A DNA stretch of 64,000 nt from Planococcus salinus (GCF_003719725.1 NZ_RIAX01000001.1:186001-250000); one strand, 5' to 3'. Counted from the first letter of the stretch, positions 40,364 to 50,972 are shown. A program made the numbers and translations. Notes: generated from the letters alone by a model not told the origin.

Positions 40364-41023
40364 ATGAATCACAATGAAATTGGCATCAAAGAGCTTCAAC
40401 AAGGCAATATGGAGGAAGCTCTTAAGGCATTTACAGCAGCAATCGAAGAAGAGCCGGATCATCCGCTCGGCTATATCAATTTTGGCCATGTGCTGACGGC
40501 AATGGACGACGCTGAAAAAGCGGAGCGGTTTTTCCAGAAAGCGCTCGTGCTGGACGACAGCTCGGCAACCGCTTATTACGGCCTGGCCAATCTTTATTAC
40601 AACACGGAACGCTTTGAAGAGGCATTGAAGCTGTACGAAAAAGCGATTCAAAACGGCATTGAAGGCGCAGACGCCCATTATATGCTGGGCAAGTGCTTTG
40701 AAAAGCTGGAGCAGCCGAAATTGGCGCTTCCTTATTTTCAGCGGGCGGTGGAGCTTGACGAAACCGATGTGCAGGCACGCCTGAGCTTCGGCATCACGCT
40801 CGCTTCTCTTGAGCTGTTTGAACTGGCAGAACCGCAATTCCGGCAAGTGCTCGAACTCGATCCGCAGCAAGCGGACGCCCATTACAATTTGGGTGTGCTG
40901 TATGCTGTGTCGACAACCGATACGGAACGCGCGTTGCATCATCTTGAACGTGCGTTTACAATTAACGAAGAACATGAGCAGGCACGCGAAGTGTACCATA
41001 TGATCAACGAACGACTGCAATAG
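40364..41023 (+). CDS. Tetratricopeptide repeat protein (YrrB-like)
   Basis: 219 residues composed of about six TPR units (for example AEPQFRQVLELDPQQADAHY and ALKLYEKAIQNGIEGADAHY). No signal peptide or enzymatic domain. A protein-protein adaptor of unknown partner. It lies between mnmA and recD2 as yrrB does in Bacillus. Start ATG 40364 after GGGAGAG; a nearer ATG at 40349 overlaps the mnmA stop but lacks a ribosome site. Confidence 0.85.
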   Translation: MNHNEIGIKELQQGNMEEALKAFTAAIEEEPDHPLGYINFGHVLTAMDDAEKAERFFQKALVLDDSSATAYYGLANLYYNTERFEEALKLYEKAIQNGIEGADAHYMLGKCFEKLEQPKLALPYFQRAVELDETDVQARLSFGITLASLELFELAEPQFRQVLELDPQQADAHYNLGVLYAVSTTDTERALHHLERAFTINEEHEQAREVYHMINERLQ

Positions 41024-41040
41024 GAAAGGAGACGGCGGAT

Positions 41041-43446
41041 ATGACAGGGCAGATTGATTTATTCCAGGAAGAAAAAGAGTTTGTGCTGGGCCGTCCGATC
41101 GTCTCGATTTTCCACAATCCCCAGAATCTGTTTTCCATCGCAAAAGTGAAAATCCAACAAACCAACACCTCGTACCAGGAAAAAGAAATCATCGTTTCGG
41201 GTTATTTTCCCCAATTGTCCATGGAAGAACAATACCGTTTTACCGGCTCGGTCAAAAACCATCCGAAATACGGCATTCAGTTCCAGGCAGAGACGTTCAC
41301 GAAAGAAGTGCCGGAAACGGAACAAGGCATCGTCCATTATTTATCCAGTGATATGTTCAACGGCATCGGCCGGAAAACCGCCGAAACGATCGTCAAGAAG
41401 CTCGGCAAAGACGCCATCAAAAAAATACTGGAAGACCCGGAAGCACTCGATGCAGTGCCGCGACTTTCGGACGATAAAAAAGATACAATCCGCTCGACAC
41501 TGCAGATGAACCTCGGATTGGAACGGGTTATGATCCAGTTGAACGACTGGGGCTTCGGCCCGCAAATCGGCATGCGGATTTACCAGGAATACCGTGAAGA
41601 AACCATTGATATCCTGACCAAAAACCCGTTCCGGCTGATCGAAGAAATTGAAGGCATCGGTTTTCAGCGCGCTGATGAACTGGGGGCGAAGCTGGGCATT
41701 ACAGGCAGCCATCCCGACCGCATCAAAGCGTCGATTCTGCATATCCTGAATCAGGCATCCTTATCGGACGGTCACGTTTACGTCGACGCCAAAACCCTGA
41801 TTCCGCTTGTCAAACAGATGCTGGAAGCCAGACAGCGCGAAGAAATTCCGGTGGAAGCCATTTCGAAAGCGGCCATCGAGTTGAACGAGGAAGGCAAAGT
41901 GGCAGGAGAAGAAACGCGACTGTATTTGCCGTCTCTTTACTATTCCGAAGTGGGGATTGCGACAAAGCTGGAGACGTTGTTGGCCTCGCAGGAAGGCAGG
42001 GACCGCTTCCCGGCTTCTGAAATCCGCAAAGCACTCGGCGAAGCGGAAGAGAGACTCGGCGTCAATTATGCGGAAACGCAGATTGAAGCGATCGAGACCA
42101 GCATCAATTCTTCTGTCATGATTTTGACGGGTGGACCCGGAACCGGCAAAACCACAGTGGTCCGGGGGCTTGTCGAAGTGTACGCGGAACTGCATGGCTT
42201 ATCGCTCGATCCGAAAGATTATGCCAAGAAAAAAGAACCGTTTCCGATCATTCTGGCGGCACCGACCGGCAGAGCAGCGAAACGGCTCAGCGAATCGACC
42301 GGATTGCCGGCCATGACAATTCACCGTCTGCTGGGTTTCAACGGTCAGGAAAAAGAAGAAGAAACGGAGAAGGAAATTGAAGGAAAGCTGATCATCATCG
42401 ACGAAATGTCGATGGTCGATACCTGGCTTGCCCACCAATTACTGAAAGCAGTACCGGAAGAGGCGCAAGTCATTTTCGTCGGCGACCAGGATCAATTGCC
42501 GCCCGTCGGTCCCGGCCAGGTGCTGCGGGATCTGCTGGAATCGGAACGTGTGCCGACCGTTGAATTGACCGATATTTACCGTCAGACGTCCGGTTCCTCG
42601 ATCATCGAACTGGCGCATCAAATGAAAAGTGGCCAATTGCCGGAAGACATTACTGCCAAGACAGCGGACCGGTCGTTTATCAAAGCGGGAGCCGATCAAA
42701 TACCGGCTGTCGTTGAAAAAGTCGTCAAAAGCGCATTGGCGAAAGGCCATTCGATCAAAGATATCCAGGTGCTGGCGCCGATGTACAAAGGGCCTGCAGG
42801 AATCGATGCCCTGAACCGGCTGATCCAGGAAATGGTCAACCCAAATCCGGACGGCACACGCAAAGAGCTCGTTTTCGGTGACATCACCTATCGCATCGGC
42901 GACAAAATCCTGCAGCTTGTCAACCAGCCTGAGAGCAATGTTTTCAATGGCGACATGGGCGAGATAGTGGCCATTATGAAAGCGAAAGAGACGGTTGAAA
43001 AACAGGATCTGCTCGTCGCTTCGTTCGACGGCATTGAAGTGGAGTACCAGCGCAGCGATCTGAATCAGTTGACGCTTGCCTATTGCTGTTCGATCCATAA
43101 ATCGCAGGGTTCGGAATTCCCGACAGTCATCATGCCGGTAGTCCGGAGCTACATGAAAATGCTGCGCCGCAACCTGCTGTATACCGGCATCACACGAAGC
43201 AAGGACTTTCTCATTTTATGCGGCGATCCCGGCGTCTTCCGTTACGGCGTGGAGCGGACGGACGACGCGACCCGTCTGACCACCTTGAAAAACCGACTGG
43301 CTGTTTCCGCAGCAGAACCGGAAGAAAAAACTGAAGATGCACCAAAGCAGAAAGGTCCGATGAGCCTGACCAATGAAAACGTCCACGCCATCCATCCGAT
43401 GATCGGGATGGAAGGTGTCACACCTCAAAGTTTCATGGAGTCATAG
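41041..43446 (+). CDS. recD2: ATP-dependent 5'-3' DNA helicase RecD2
   Basis: 801 residues, SF1B helicase. Extended N-terminal OB and helix-hairpin-helix region (FNGIGRKTAETIV, LIEEIEGIGFQRADEL). Walker A TGGPGTGKTT (363-372), motif II IIIDEMSMVD, motif III VGDQDQLPPVGPG, motif VI LYTGITRSK. RecBC is not its partner in Bacillota; it acts in replication-fork repair. Start ATG after GAAAGGAGACGG. Confidence 0.95.
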   Translation: MTGQIDLFQEEKEFVLGRPIVSIFHNPQNLFSIAKVKIQQTNTSYQEKEIIVSGYFPQLSMEEQYRFTGSVKNHPKYGIQFQAETFTKEVPETEQGIVHYLSSDMFNGIGRKTAETIVKKLGKDAIKKILEDPEALDAVPRLSDDKKDTIRSTLQMNLGLERVMIQLNDWGFGPQIGMRIYQEYREETIDILTKNPFRLIEEIEGIGFQRADELGAKLGITGSHPDRIKASILHILNQASLSDGHVYVDAKTLIPLVKQMLEARQREEIPVEAISKAAIELNEEGKVAGEETRLYLPSLYYSEVGIATKLETLLASQEGRDRFPASEIRKALGEAEERLGVNYAETQIEAIETSINSSVMILTGGPGTGKTTVVRGLVEVYAELHGLSLDPKDYAKKKEPFPIILAAPTGRAAKRLSESTGLPAMTIHRLLGFNGQEKEEETEKEIEGKLIIIDEMSMVDTWLAHQLLKAVPEEAQVIFVGDQDQLPPVGPGQVLRDLLESERVPTVELTDIYRQTSGSSIIELAHQMKSGQLPEDITAKTADRSFIKAGADQIPAVVEKVVKSALAKGHSIKDIQVLAPMYKGPAGIDALNRLIQEMVNPNPDGTRKELVFGDITYRIGDKILQLVNQPESNVFNGDMGEIVAIMKAKETVEKQDLLVASFDGIEVEYQRSDLNQLTLAYCCSIHKSQGSEFPTVIMPVVRSYMKMLRRNLLYTGITRSKDFLILCGDPGVFRYGVERTDDATRLTTLKNRLAVSAAEPEEKTEDAPKQKGPMSLTNENVHAIHPMIGMEGVTPQSFMES

Positions 43447-43506
43447 CCAGGACCGGAACATTCCATTTATCGTTGAGTGCCTGAAGCTGGCGGCCGAAGA
43501 GACTCC

Positions 43507-43535
43507 TTGACATCAACGGCTCGTTTTCCTATAAT
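43507..43535 (+). promoter_or_regulatory. Consensus sigma-A promoter for alaS
   Basis: Perfect TTGACA (43507-43512), 17-nt spacer, perfect TATAAT (43530-43535). The 60 bases between the recD2 stop and this promoter contain nothing recognisable. Confidence 0.9.
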
Positions 43536-43541
43536 TCTTGA

Positions 43542-43787
43542 TAGACTGATAAACAACACATTGATGGAGACAGTACAAAATCGCGCGCGTCCAGAAAAAG
43601 GTTCCTTGGCTGGAAGAACCTTCGCAGACCGGTTTTGGAAAGCTACTCCGGAGTGCAGCTAATCCCTGCCGTCAAAGCCGCGTTAAGGCGTTTCGAGAGA
43701 CATGGGCTGGAAAGCCTGTGTAACTAGGGTGGTACCGCGAATGTTGAGCCTTCGTCCCTTGCGCAAGCAAGAGGCGAGGGCTTTTTA
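43542..43787 (+). promoter_or_regulatory. T-box leader of alaS (alanine specifier)
   Basis: The T-box AGGGTGGTACCGCG is at 43726-43739. The terminator stem runs from about 43746 (GAGCCTTCGTCCCTTGC) to GCAAGAGGCGAGGGC, then TTTTT. Stem I has GGAG-ACAGTA opposite GAAA-GCT-A-CTCC, placing the specifier GCT (Ala) at 43642-43644. Confidence 0.92.
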
Positions 43788-43811
43788 TTATGCAGGAGGA
43801 GGAAAAAATCA

Positions 43812-46436
43812 ATGAAAAACATGAAAGCTGAAGACATTAGAAGATTGTATCTGGAATTCTTTAAAGAAAAAGGGCATGACCAGGAGCCGAGCGCACCGCT
43901 CGTCCCGTTTGAAGATCCGTCGCTTTTATGGATCAACAGCGGCGTGGCAACATTGAAAAAGTATTTTGACGGCCGCATCATTCCGCAAAATCCGCGCATC
44001 GTCAATGCCCAAAAATCGATCCGCACAGATGACATTGAAAACGTGGGGAAAACAGCCAGACACCATACTTTCTTTGAAATGCTGGGTAACTTCTCAATCG
44101 GTGATTATTTCAAAAAAGAAGCCATTCACTGGGCATGGGAATTTTTGACAGATGATAGATGGATGGGCTTTGAAGCTGAAAAATTATCGGTCACCATCCA
44201 TCCGGAAGACGAAGAAGCCTATGATATCTGGCTCAATGAAGTCGGTGTACCGGCCGAACGCATCATCCGCATTGAAGGGAATTTCTGGGATATCGGGGAA
44301 GGCCCAAGTGGCCCGAACTCGGAAATTTTCTATGACCGCGGGGAAGCGTATGGCAACGACCCGACAGATCCTGAATTGTATCCGGGCGGGGAAAACGAAC
44401 GTTATCTGGAAATTTGGAATCTGGTATTTTCCCAGTTCAACCACAATCCCGATCATACGTATACACCACTTCCGAAGCAGAACATCGATACCGGAATGGG
44501 GCTTGAGCGGATGGCTTCAGTCGTGCAGGACGTGCCGACCAACTACGATACCGATCTGTTTACGCCAATCATCCGTAAAACGGAAGAAATTTCCGGCAGG
44601 AAATACGGAGAGCAGGATGACACCGACATGGCGTTCCGCGTCATTGCCGATCACGTCCGCACCGTGGCGTTTGCCATCGGCGACGGTGGACTGCCGTCAA
44701 ACGAAGGACGTGGATATGTGCTGCGCCGTTTGCTGCGCCGCGCTGTCCGTTATGCTAAAAAACTGGGAATCGAAAAACCGTTTATGTATCAATTAGTACC
44801 CGTTGTGGGCGATATCATGAAAGGGTTTTATCCGGAAGTGGCAGAAAAAGAAGACTTTATCGTTCGTGTCATGAAAATGGAGGAAGAACGTTTCCATGAA
44901 ACGCTTCATGACGGATTGGCCATCCTGAATACAGTTGTTGAGCAGCAAAAAGCAGCCGGCCAGGCGCATTTGCCGGGCCAGGATGCATTCCGTCTCTATG
45001 ATACGTATGGCTTCCCGGTCGAACTGACCGAAGAATACGCGCAGGAAGCCGGAATGGAAATCGATCATGAAGGCTTTGAAACAGCTATGCAGGAGCAGCG
45101 TGACCGTGCACGCAGCGCCAGACAGAATGTCGATTCCATGCAGATCCAGTCGGAAGTACTGGGCAATATCAAAGAGCCGAGTGAATTTATCGGTTACAGC
45201 CAAACTGTCGCTGACGCCAAAGTGCTCGTCATCATCAAAGATGGCCAGCTGGCAGAAAGCGCCCACGAAGGGGAAGAAGTGCAGGTCATTCTGGACCAGA
45301 CGCCATTTTATGCAGAAAGCGGCGGCCAAATTGCCGACCGGGGTACTTTATCCAACGATTTGGTAACTGCTTCCGTACTGGACGTCAAAAAAGCGCCGAA
45401 TGGCCAGAATCTTCATTCTGTCCGTATCGATTCCGGTGAATTGACGAAGACGGCCGTCCATGCCCAAGTGGATGCTTCCGAGCGCCGCCATACCGTCAAA
45501 AACCATACGGCGACCCACCTCTTGCATCAGGCGCTGAAAGATGTGCTGGGGACGCATGTCAACCAGGCGGGATCCTATGTCGGTCCCGACCGCCTGCGTT
45601 TCGATTTCTCGCATTTCGGACAAGTGACAAAAGAAGAACTGGAAAAAATCGAAGCAATTGTCAATGAAAAAGTGTGGGAAGGCATTGCTGTTGGCAGCGG
45701 CTATCATAATTTGCAGGAAGCGAAAGACATGGGCGCCATGGCTTTATTCGGTGAAAAATACGGAGACGTGGTCCGTGTCGTGCAAATCGGCGATTATTCA
45801 CTTGAATTATGCGGCGGTGTCCATGTCGTCAACACCGCGGACATCGGTTTGTTCAAGATCATGTCCGAAAGCGGAATCGGTGCCGGCATCCGCCGGATCG
45901 AAGCGGTCACGGGCAAAGGGGCTTATCAAAGCCTGAAAGACAGCGAACAGACACTTGAACAAGCGGCTGGGCTATTGAAATCTTCTCCAAAAGACATCGT
46001 GAAAAAAATCGAGTCGTTCCAACAGGACATGAAGAATCTGCAGCGTGAAAACGAATCGTTGATGGCCAAAATTTCCAATGCGCAATCTGCCGACATTTTA
46101 TCAAATGCCCGCCAGTTTGGGGATGTCCAGGTACTGTCCGCGAAAGTGGAAGCGAAAGACAATAACCAATTGCGCCAGATGATGGACGACCTGAAGCAGA
46201 AATTCGACAAAGCGGTCATCGTCCTGGGGGCCACAGACGGCGACAAAGTGATGCTGGTGGCCGGAGTGACAAAAGAATTGGCCGGCGGCACATACCATGC
46301 CGGGCAGATCGTCAAGCATGTTGCAGAACAATGTGGAGGAAAAGGCGGCGGCCGTCCGGACATGGCGATGGCTGGAGCCAAAAACCCTGAAAAATTGGAT
46401 GCTGCGCTGGAATCTGTTTACGACTTGGTTAAATAG
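43812..46436 (+). CDS. alaS: Alanyl-tRNA synthetase
   Basis: 874 residues. Class II catalytic domain (1-240), tRNA-recognition region, editing domain with zinc-site residues His565 and His569 (NHTATHLLH), Cys667 and His671 (CGGVHV), and a C-terminal DHHA1 domain ending [16 protein letters not shown]. Start ATG after AGGAGGAGG. Controlled by the preceding Ala T-box. Confidence 0.97.
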   Translation: MKNMKAEDIRRLYLEFFKEKGHDQEPSAPLVPFEDPSLLWINSGVATLKKYFDGRIIPQNPRIVNAQKSIRTDDIENVGKTARHHTFFEMLGNFSIGDYFKKEAIHWAWEFLTDDRWMGFEAEKLSVTIHPEDEEAYDIWLNEVGVPAERIIRIEGNFWDIGEGPSGPNSEIFYDRGEAYGNDPTDPELYPGGENERYLEIWNLVFSQFNHNPDHTYTPLPKQNIDTGMGLERMASVVQDVPTNYDTDLFTPIIRKTEEISGRKYGEQDDTDMAFRVIADHVRTVAFAIGDGGLPSNEGRGYVLRRLLRRAVRYAKKLGIEKPFMYQLVPVVGDIMKGFYPEVAEKEDFIVRVMKMEEERFHETLHDGLAILNTVVEQQKAAGQAHLPGQDAFRLYDTYGFPVELTEEYAQEAGMEIDHEGFETAMQEQRDRARSARQNVDSMQIQSEVLGNIKEPSEFIGYSQTVADAKVLVIIKDGQLAESAHEGEEVQVILDQTPFYAESGGQIADRGTLSNDLVTASVLDVKKAPNGQNLHSVRIDSGELTKTAVHAQVDASERRHTVKNHTATHLLHQALKDVLGTHVNQAGSYVGPDRLRFDFSHFGQVTKEELEKIEAIVNEKVWEGIAVGSGYHNLQEAKDMGAMALFGEKYGDVVRVVQIGDYSLELCGGVHVVNTADIGLFKIMSESGIGAGIRRIEAVTGKGAYQSLKDSEQTLEQAAGLLKSSPKDIVKKIESFQQDMKNLQRENESLMAKISNAQSADILSNARQFGDVQVLSAKVEAKDNNQLRQMMDDLKQKFDKAVIVLGATDGDKVMLVAGVTKELAGGTYHAGQIVKHVAEQCGGKGGGRPDMAMAGAKNPEKLDAALESVYDLVK

Positions 46437-46524
46437 GTTTAATAAATGTGCGATATCGTATATAATGAGTGTCAGGCAGTGAGATCGATTTCTCCTACTT
46501 AAATCCGAAAGCGAGGTGCTTGTC

Positions 46525-46791
46525 GTGAGTTCATTTGATAAGACGATGAAGTTCAATTCTTCAGACGAGTCGATGGAGCAGGAAGTGAAGCATGTGATGC
46601 TTCAAGTTCATGCTGCATTGGAGGAAAAAGGTTATAATCCGATCAATCAGATTGTCGGGTATTTATTATCAGGTGATCCGGCTTATATTCCTCGCCATCA
46701 GGATGCACGAAATATGATTCGCAAACTTGAACGGGATGAAATCCTGGAAGAGCTGGTGAAGTTTTATATCAAAAAGAATAATGAGGAATAA
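46525..46791 (+). CDS. yrzL: IreB-family regulatory phosphoprotein (YrzL)
   Basis: 88 residues, UPF0297. Starts [11 protein letters not shown], ends FYIKKNNEE, with [20 protein letters not shown] in the core. In Enterococcus, IreB is phosphorylated by the PASTA kinase IreK. Start GTG 46525 after GAGGTG. First of the yrzL-ruvX-yrzB cluster, with ruvX two bases downstream. Confidence 0.9.
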   Translation: MSSFDKTMKFNSSDESMEQEVKHVMLQVHAALEEKGYNPINQIVGYLLSGDPAYIPRHQDARNMIRKLERDEILEELVKFYIKKNNEE

Positions 46792-46793
46792 TT

Positions 46794-47210
46794 ATGCGCA
46801 TAATGGGGCTTGATGTCGGATCAAAGACAGTCGGCGTCGCAATCAGCGATGCGCTCGGCTGGACTGCGCAAGGCATCGAAACTGTCAAAATAAACGAGCA
46901 GCAGGAAGACTTCGGCATCGCACGTTTGGGTGAATTGATCAAACAGTACGAAGTCACGGAAATAGTCGTCGGCTATCCGAAAAACATGAACAATTCCATT
47001 GGACCCCGGGCGGAAGCATCCGAAAGATTTGCAGCTTTGCTGGAAGAAGTGTATTCTATACCGGTAGTGTTATGGGACGAACGGCTTACTACGATGGCTG
47101 CTGAAAAAATGCTGATATCAGCGGACGTCAGCCGGAAAAACCGGAAAAAAGTGATCGACAAGATGGCGGCCACAATGATTTTGCAGGGCTATCTTGACTT
47201 TAAAAAATGA
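46794..47210 (+). CDS. ruvX: Putative pre-16S rRNA nuclease/Holliday-junction resolvase-like YqgF
   Basis: 138 residues, RNase H-like YqgF/RuvX fold. Catalytic Asp in [11 protein letters not shown] (about 5-15), VVGYPKNMN and [13 protein letters not shown] with the second acidic site. Characterised relatives process the 16S rRNA 5' end or resolve junctions. ATG lies after GAGGAATA at the end of yrzL. Confidence 0.93.
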   Translation: MRIMGLDVGSKTVGVAISDALGWTAQGIETVKINEQQEDFGIARLGELIKQYEVTEIVVGYPKNMNNSIGPRAEASERFAALLEEVYSIPVVLWDERLTTMAAEKMLISADVSRKNRKKVIDKMAATMILQGYLDFKK

Positions 47211-47223
47211 TGAGGTGACACAA

Positions 47224-47523
47224 ATGGAACACGGACAAGAACAGATTACAGTAGTAGACGAAAACGGCAACGAACAATTATACGAAGTATTGTTCACATT
47301 TGAATCAGAAGAGTTCGGAAAGTCTTATGTTTTGTACTTCCCGGTAGGCGCTGAAGAAGATGAAGAAGGCGAAATTGAAATCCAGGCTTCTTCATTCACT
47401 GAAAACCCTGACGACGACGGCAAAGTGGCTGGCGGCGAATTACGCCCGATCGAAACCGATGAAGAATGGGACATGATCGAAGAAATGCTGAACACGTTCC
47501 TGGAAGAAAACGACGAACTGTAG
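47224..47523 (+). CDS. DUF1292 acidic protein (YrzB-like)
   Basis: 99 residues, strongly acidic, with [20 protein letters not shown] and [14 protein letters not shown]. Function unknown. Conserved third member after ruvX. Start ATG 47224, placed by GAGGTGA. Confidence 0.88.
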   Translation: MEHGQEQITVVDENGNEQLYEVLFTFESEEFGKSYVLYFPVGAEEDEEGEIEIQASSFTENPDDDGKVAGGELRPIETDEEWDMIEEMLNTFLEENDEL

Positions 47524-47560
47524 AAAAAGGGGCGGAATTGATGCCGATTCCGCCTTTTTC
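47524..47560 (+). terminator. Intrinsic terminator after yrzB
   Basis: AAAAAGGGGCGGAAT/ATTCCGCCTTTTT stem with a one-base bulge and an 8-nt loop. Confidence 0.85.
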
Positions 47561-47613
47561 TTTTGTACGGAATTCTTGTATACTTGGTGTAGGAAAGATA
47601 AGGGGGGGAACCC

Positions 47614-48738
47614 GTGGACAAGCAATCGAAAAAAGAAGTCATGTTCGAACGGATGAGAGAGAAAAAGCAGGAAGTGAGAGTGGTCCGGCGAATTGTTCTG
47701 ATCGTTACACTAATTCTGCTGATCGTGTTCGGCATAGCCGGATATCAGGCGTATAATTACGTTTCCGGCGCATTAAAGCCGGTGGATCCCGATTCGGACG
47801 AAGTTGTCGACATTGAAATTCCAATCGGTTCGTCGATTGACAGTATAGCCAGCATTCTGGAAGAAAACGGTTTGATTGACGATGCACGAGTGTACAAGTA
47901 CTATGTAAAATTCAACAATGAATCTGAATTTCAGGCCGGTAATTATGAAATGACGCCATCGATGACATTGGATGAAATTACAGAAAGCCTGAAGACCGGA
48001 ACGGTTTACCGTGAGCCGTTGTTCACCATTACCGTACCGGAAGGCCTGACACTGGATGAAATTGCTGCGCGTGTCATCGAGGAAAAGACGGCTTATACGG
48101 CAGAAGAATTCATGACGCAGGTGACGGATGAAGAGTACATCAAGCAATTGATGACGGATTATCCGACGTTGTTGACGGATGAAATCCTGCAGGAAGACAT
48201 CCGCTATGCATTGGAAGGATATCTGTATCCTGCGACGTATCCATTCTATGAAGAAGATCCATCGCTGACATTGATCATTGAACAAATGATTGAAGCGACA
48301 GAAACCACTGTGCTGCAATACGAATCGGTATTGCAGGAAATGGAGAAGACGCCGCATTGGCTGTTGACTTTCGCTTCGCTGCTTGAAGAGGAAGCGACCA
48401 GCCAGGCCGACCGCGCGACGATTGCCAGCGTCTTTTACAACCGCCTGAACAAGCCGATGCCGCTACAGACGGACCCAACCGTCATTTATGCCATGGGTGA
48501 ACACCGTGAACGCTTGTTCAATTCGGATTATGAATTTGACCATCCTTATAACACGTACCAGATACAAGGATTGCCGCCGGGACCGATTGCATCAGCCGGT
48601 TTGTCTTCCATCCAGGCAGTTCTGGATCCGAACGACACCAATTATTATTATTTCCTGGCCGACTCGGAAGGAGTCAACCATTTCGCCGAAACCTATGAAG
48701 AACATTTAGCGAATCGCGATCAATATATCGGAAATTAA
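47614..48738 (+). CDS. mltG: Endolytic murein transglycosylase MltG
   Basis: 374 residues. Cytoplasmic N-terminus, membrane helix (about 29-50, IVLIVTLILLIVFGIAGYQA), LysM-like subdomain, then the YceG catalytic domain. The presumed catalytic Glu258 is in LASLLEEEATSQADR, followed by ASVFYNRLN and QTDPTVIYAMG. It cleaves nascent glycan strands at the membrane. Start GTG after AGGGGGGGAA. Confidence 0.94.
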   Translation: MDKQSKKEVMFERMREKKQEVRVVRRIVLIVTLILLIVFGIAGYQAYNYVSGALKPVDPDSDEVVDIEIPIGSSIDSIASILEENGLIDDARVYKYYVKFNNESEFQAGNYEMTPSMTLDEITESLKTGTVYREPLFTITVPEGLTLDEIAARVIEEKTAYTAEEFMTQVTDEEYIKQLMTDYPTLLTDEILQEDIRYALEGYLYPATYPFYEEDPSLTLIIEQMIEATETTVLQYESVLQEMEKTPHWLLTFASLLEEEATSQADRATIASVFYNRLNKPMPLQTDPTVIYAMGEHRERLFNSDYEFDHPYNTYQIQGLPPGPIASAGLSSIQAVLDPNDTNYYYFLADSEGVNHFAETYEEHLANRDQYIGN

Positions 48739-48739
48739 T

Positions 48740-48783
48740 CATGAGAGAAGGAGGCGTTTTCGCTTTCCTTCTTCTTTCATGAC
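48740..48783 (+). terminator. Possible weak terminator after mltG
   Basis: Imperfect dyad: TCATGAGAGAAGGAGGCG against CGCTTTCCTTCTTC...TCATGA around TTTT. It lacks a clean T-run, so termination is uncertain. Confidence 0.4.
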
Positions 48784-48806
48784 GGTAGGAAAAAGGGGAT
48801 TTTTGT

Positions 48807-49412
48807 ATGGGTGCTGAACAACTGGAGCAAACCATTGCTGACATGAAACATTACGCGGATGCACACCACGTTCCGATTATGGAAGACGAAGGCATGGAGC
48901 AGCTGCTTGCTTTATTGACCGGCCAACAGCCGGAAAAAATATTGGAAATCGGGTCTGCCATCGGGTTTTCAGCCATCAAAATGGCCCAGAGTCTGCCTGA
49001 CTGTCACATTGATACCATTGAAAGAGACGGGCAGCGCTATGAAAAAGCGGTGCAGTTTATCGGCCAATCAGGATTGAGTGATAAAATCCGGATTTTTCAG
49101 GGAGATGCCCTGGAAATGGATATTTCTTCATTGGACAAGGACTATGATGCCATCTTCATCGATGCCGCCAAAGGCCAGTACGAGCGGTTTTTTGAAAAAT
49201 ACGAAGTCCTTTTGGCTAACGGCGGTGTCGTCTATTGTGATAACATGCATATGCACGGTTTGGCGGAATTGCCGATGGCCGATGTGCCGAAAAGAAAAAG
49301 GACCATGATCCGGAACCTGAAGAAATTCAGAGACCATATGATGGAACATCCTGCATATGACACGCAGCTGTTGAATCAAGGCGACGGCATCATGGTGTGC
49401 AGGAAGAAATGA
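48807..49412 (+). CDS. trmR: tRNA 5-hydroxyuridine methyltransferase (YrrM/TrmR)
   Basis: 201 residues, class I SAM-dependent O-methyltransferase. SAM motif LEIGSAIGFSAIKMA (about 46-60), acidic E-R (IDTIERDG), metal/substrate site IFIDAAKGQYERFF. B. subtilis TrmR makes mo5U34 from ho5U34 in tRNA. In Bacillus the next two genes are the U32-peptidase-type hydroxylation genes (trhP1/trhP2); here they are absent and a repeat lies in their place. Start ATG after AAAAGGGGAT. Confidence 0.88.
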   Translation: MGAEQLEQTIADMKHYADAHHVPIMEDEGMEQLLALLTGQQPEKILEIGSAIGFSAIKMAQSLPDCHIDTIERDGQRYEKAVQFIGQSGLSDKIRIFQGDALEMDISSLDKDYDAIFIDAAKGQYERFFEKYEVLLANGGVVYCDNMHMHGLAELPMADVPKRKRTMIRNLKKFRDHMMEHPAYDTQLLNQGDGIMVCRKK

Positions 49413-49451
49413 CAATATTGTTTATGTACAATTAAAGAAAATTATTATTAA

Positions 49452-49603
49452 ACACCGTTTCGGCCGCTTTGGGCAAGGCTTCCGCCATGAACCGGGAAAA
49501 CACCCGTTTCATAGCTCCGCCTAGCCCGTGGACGCGCCGGCGCTAAGAGATTTACTCACTTGTAAGCGAGCATGTGTTTTTCACTGTTTTGCGGAATATC
49601 GAC
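49452..49603 (+). repeat. Dispersed intergenic repeat, copy B (short)
   Basis: About 152 bp between trmR and udk. Ordered blocks shared with copy A: TTTCGGCCGCTTTGGGCAAGG, GGACGCGCCGGCGCTAAGAGA, CTGTTTTGCGGAATATCGAC. The middle is much shorter than in copy A. No ORF with a ribosome site. Confidence 0.8.
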
Positions 49604-49661
49604 AAGTGAAGGTAATTAGTTCAACTTATATTCAATCAAACTTTGCAAGGAGCACGGGTAT

Positions 49662-50285
49662 ATGGCTGAAAACCGACCGGTTGTAATCGGGATTGCAGGG
49701 GGTTCCGGCTCAGGTAAAACGAGCGTTACGAATTCCATTTACGAAGTTTTCAAAGACCTCTCTGTAGTGGTCATCGAACAGGATTATTATTACAAGGACC
49801 AAAGTCACTTGGCTTTTGAAGAGCGGCTGGAAACGAATTATGACCATCCACTGGCATTTGATACCGAACTGCTTATTGAGCATATCCACAAATTGCTTGA
49901 AAGAAAGCCGATTGAAAAGCCTGTTTATAACTATGCATTGCATACGCGTTCCGAAGAAACGGTATTGATCGAGCCAAAAGATGTCATCATTCTGGAAGGC
50001 ATCCTGGTGCTGGAAGATCAGCGCCTGAGAGACTTGATGGATATTAAGTTATTTGTCGACACAGACGCAGATTTACGCATCATTCGCCGTCTATTGCGGG
50101 ACATAAATGAACGCGGACGGACAATCGATTCAGTGATCGAGCAATACCTGACAGTGGTCCGACCGATGCATAACCAGTTCATCGAACCGACGAAGCGTTA
50201 TGCAGATGTTATCATTCCGGAAGGCGGCCAGAACGAAGTGGCCATCGATTTAATGGTTACAAAAATTAAAACAATTCTTGAATAG
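49662..50285 (+). CDS. udk: Uridine kinase
   Basis: 207 residues. Phosphorylates uridine/cytidine in pyrimidine salvage. P-loop [13 protein letters not shown] (10-22), [22 protein letters not shown] and [12 protein letters not shown]. Start ATG after AAGGAGCAC. Confidence 0.97.
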   Translation: MAENRPVVIGIAGGSGSGKTSVTNSIYEVFKDLSVVVIEQDYYYKDQSHLAFEERLETNYDHPLAFDTELLIEHIHKLLERKPIEKPVYNYALHTRSEETVLIEPKDVIILEGILVLEDQRLRDLMDIKLFVDTDADLRIIRRLLRDINERGRTIDSVIEQYLTVVRPMHNQFIEPTKRYADVIIPEGGQNEVAIDLMVTKIKTILE

Positions 50286-50315
50286 CAACACAGTTTATAA
50301 TATGATGAGACGAGA

Positions 50316-50346
50316 CTGACAGATAATTCTAATTATCCAGCGTCAG
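50316..50346 (+). promoter_or_regulatory. Stem-loop in greA leader
   Basis: Nested dyads CTGAC/GTCAG (50316-50320, 50342-50346) and GATAATT/AATTATC (50322-50328, 50331-50337), ending six bases before GAAGGAG. Not followed by T-run. A TATAAT lies about 25 bp upstream, so it may be within the greA mRNA leader. Confidence 0.5.
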
Positions 50347-50366
50347 CAGTTGAAGGAGTGGGGAAA

Positions 50367-50843
50367 ATGGCGAACGAAAAACAATTTCCAATGACCGCTG
50401 CAGGTAAGCAGAAATTGGAAGAAGAATTGGATTACCTAAAAACCGTAAAACGAAAAGAAGTAGTGGAGCGGATTAAAATAGCACGCAGTTTCGGAGATTT
50501 ATCTGAGAACTCCGAGTACGATTCGGCAAAAGAAGATCAGGCATTCGTGGAAGGACGGATTTCGACGTTGGAATCAATGATCCGGAATGCCGTCATCATA
50601 AACGAAGACAAACTGGACAAAGACACGGTCCGTTTGGGAACCACCGTTACATTTGTTGAAGTTCCGGATGGCGATGAAGAGTCCTATACCATTGTAGGGT
50701 CAGCGGAAGCGGATCCGTTGGAAGGTCGAATTTCCAATGACTCCCCTATTGCCAAGAGCATGATTGGCCGTACGGTCGGCGAAAATGTGAAAGTGTTGAC
50801 ACCGGGCGGAGAAATGGAAATCAAAATCGTTTCCATCAGCTAA
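50367..50843 (+). CDS. greA: Transcription elongation factor GreA
   Basis: 158 residues. N-terminal coiled coil (about 1-75) with acidic tip [16 protein letters not shown]-terminal FKBP-like domain. Stimulates cleavage of backtracked RNA by polymerase. ATG 50367 chosen by AAGGAG upstream; GTG 50358 overlaps that site. Confidence 0.97.
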   Translation: MANEKQFPMTAAGKQKLEEELDYLKTVKRKEVVERIKIARSFGDLSENSEYDSAKEDQAFVEGRISTLESMIRNAVIINEDKLDKDTVRLGTTVTFVEVPDGDEESYTIVGSAEADPLEGRISNDSPIAKSMIGRTVGENVKVLTPGGEMEIKIVSIS

Positions 50844-50847
50844 AACA

Positions 50848-50882
50848 GGCAGCCATTCTTTATTGGAGAATGGCTGTTTTTT
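50848..50882 (+). terminator. Intrinsic terminator after greA
   Basis: CAGCCATTCT/AGAATGGCTG stem and six T. Confidence 0.9.
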
Positions 50883-50972
50883 AGAAACATCCGTTTGAAA
50901 CATCTCTTTTATCAAAACATCAATTTTGTAACAGAGAATTATGGTACAATAATCTGTAGGGGAGGCGAGCGT

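Noticed and set aside
49441-49661. tRNA or riboswitch in the trmR-udk spacer
   Set aside because: No cloverleaf or known riboswitch core. The sequence is explained by similarity to the repeat at 35862-36169.
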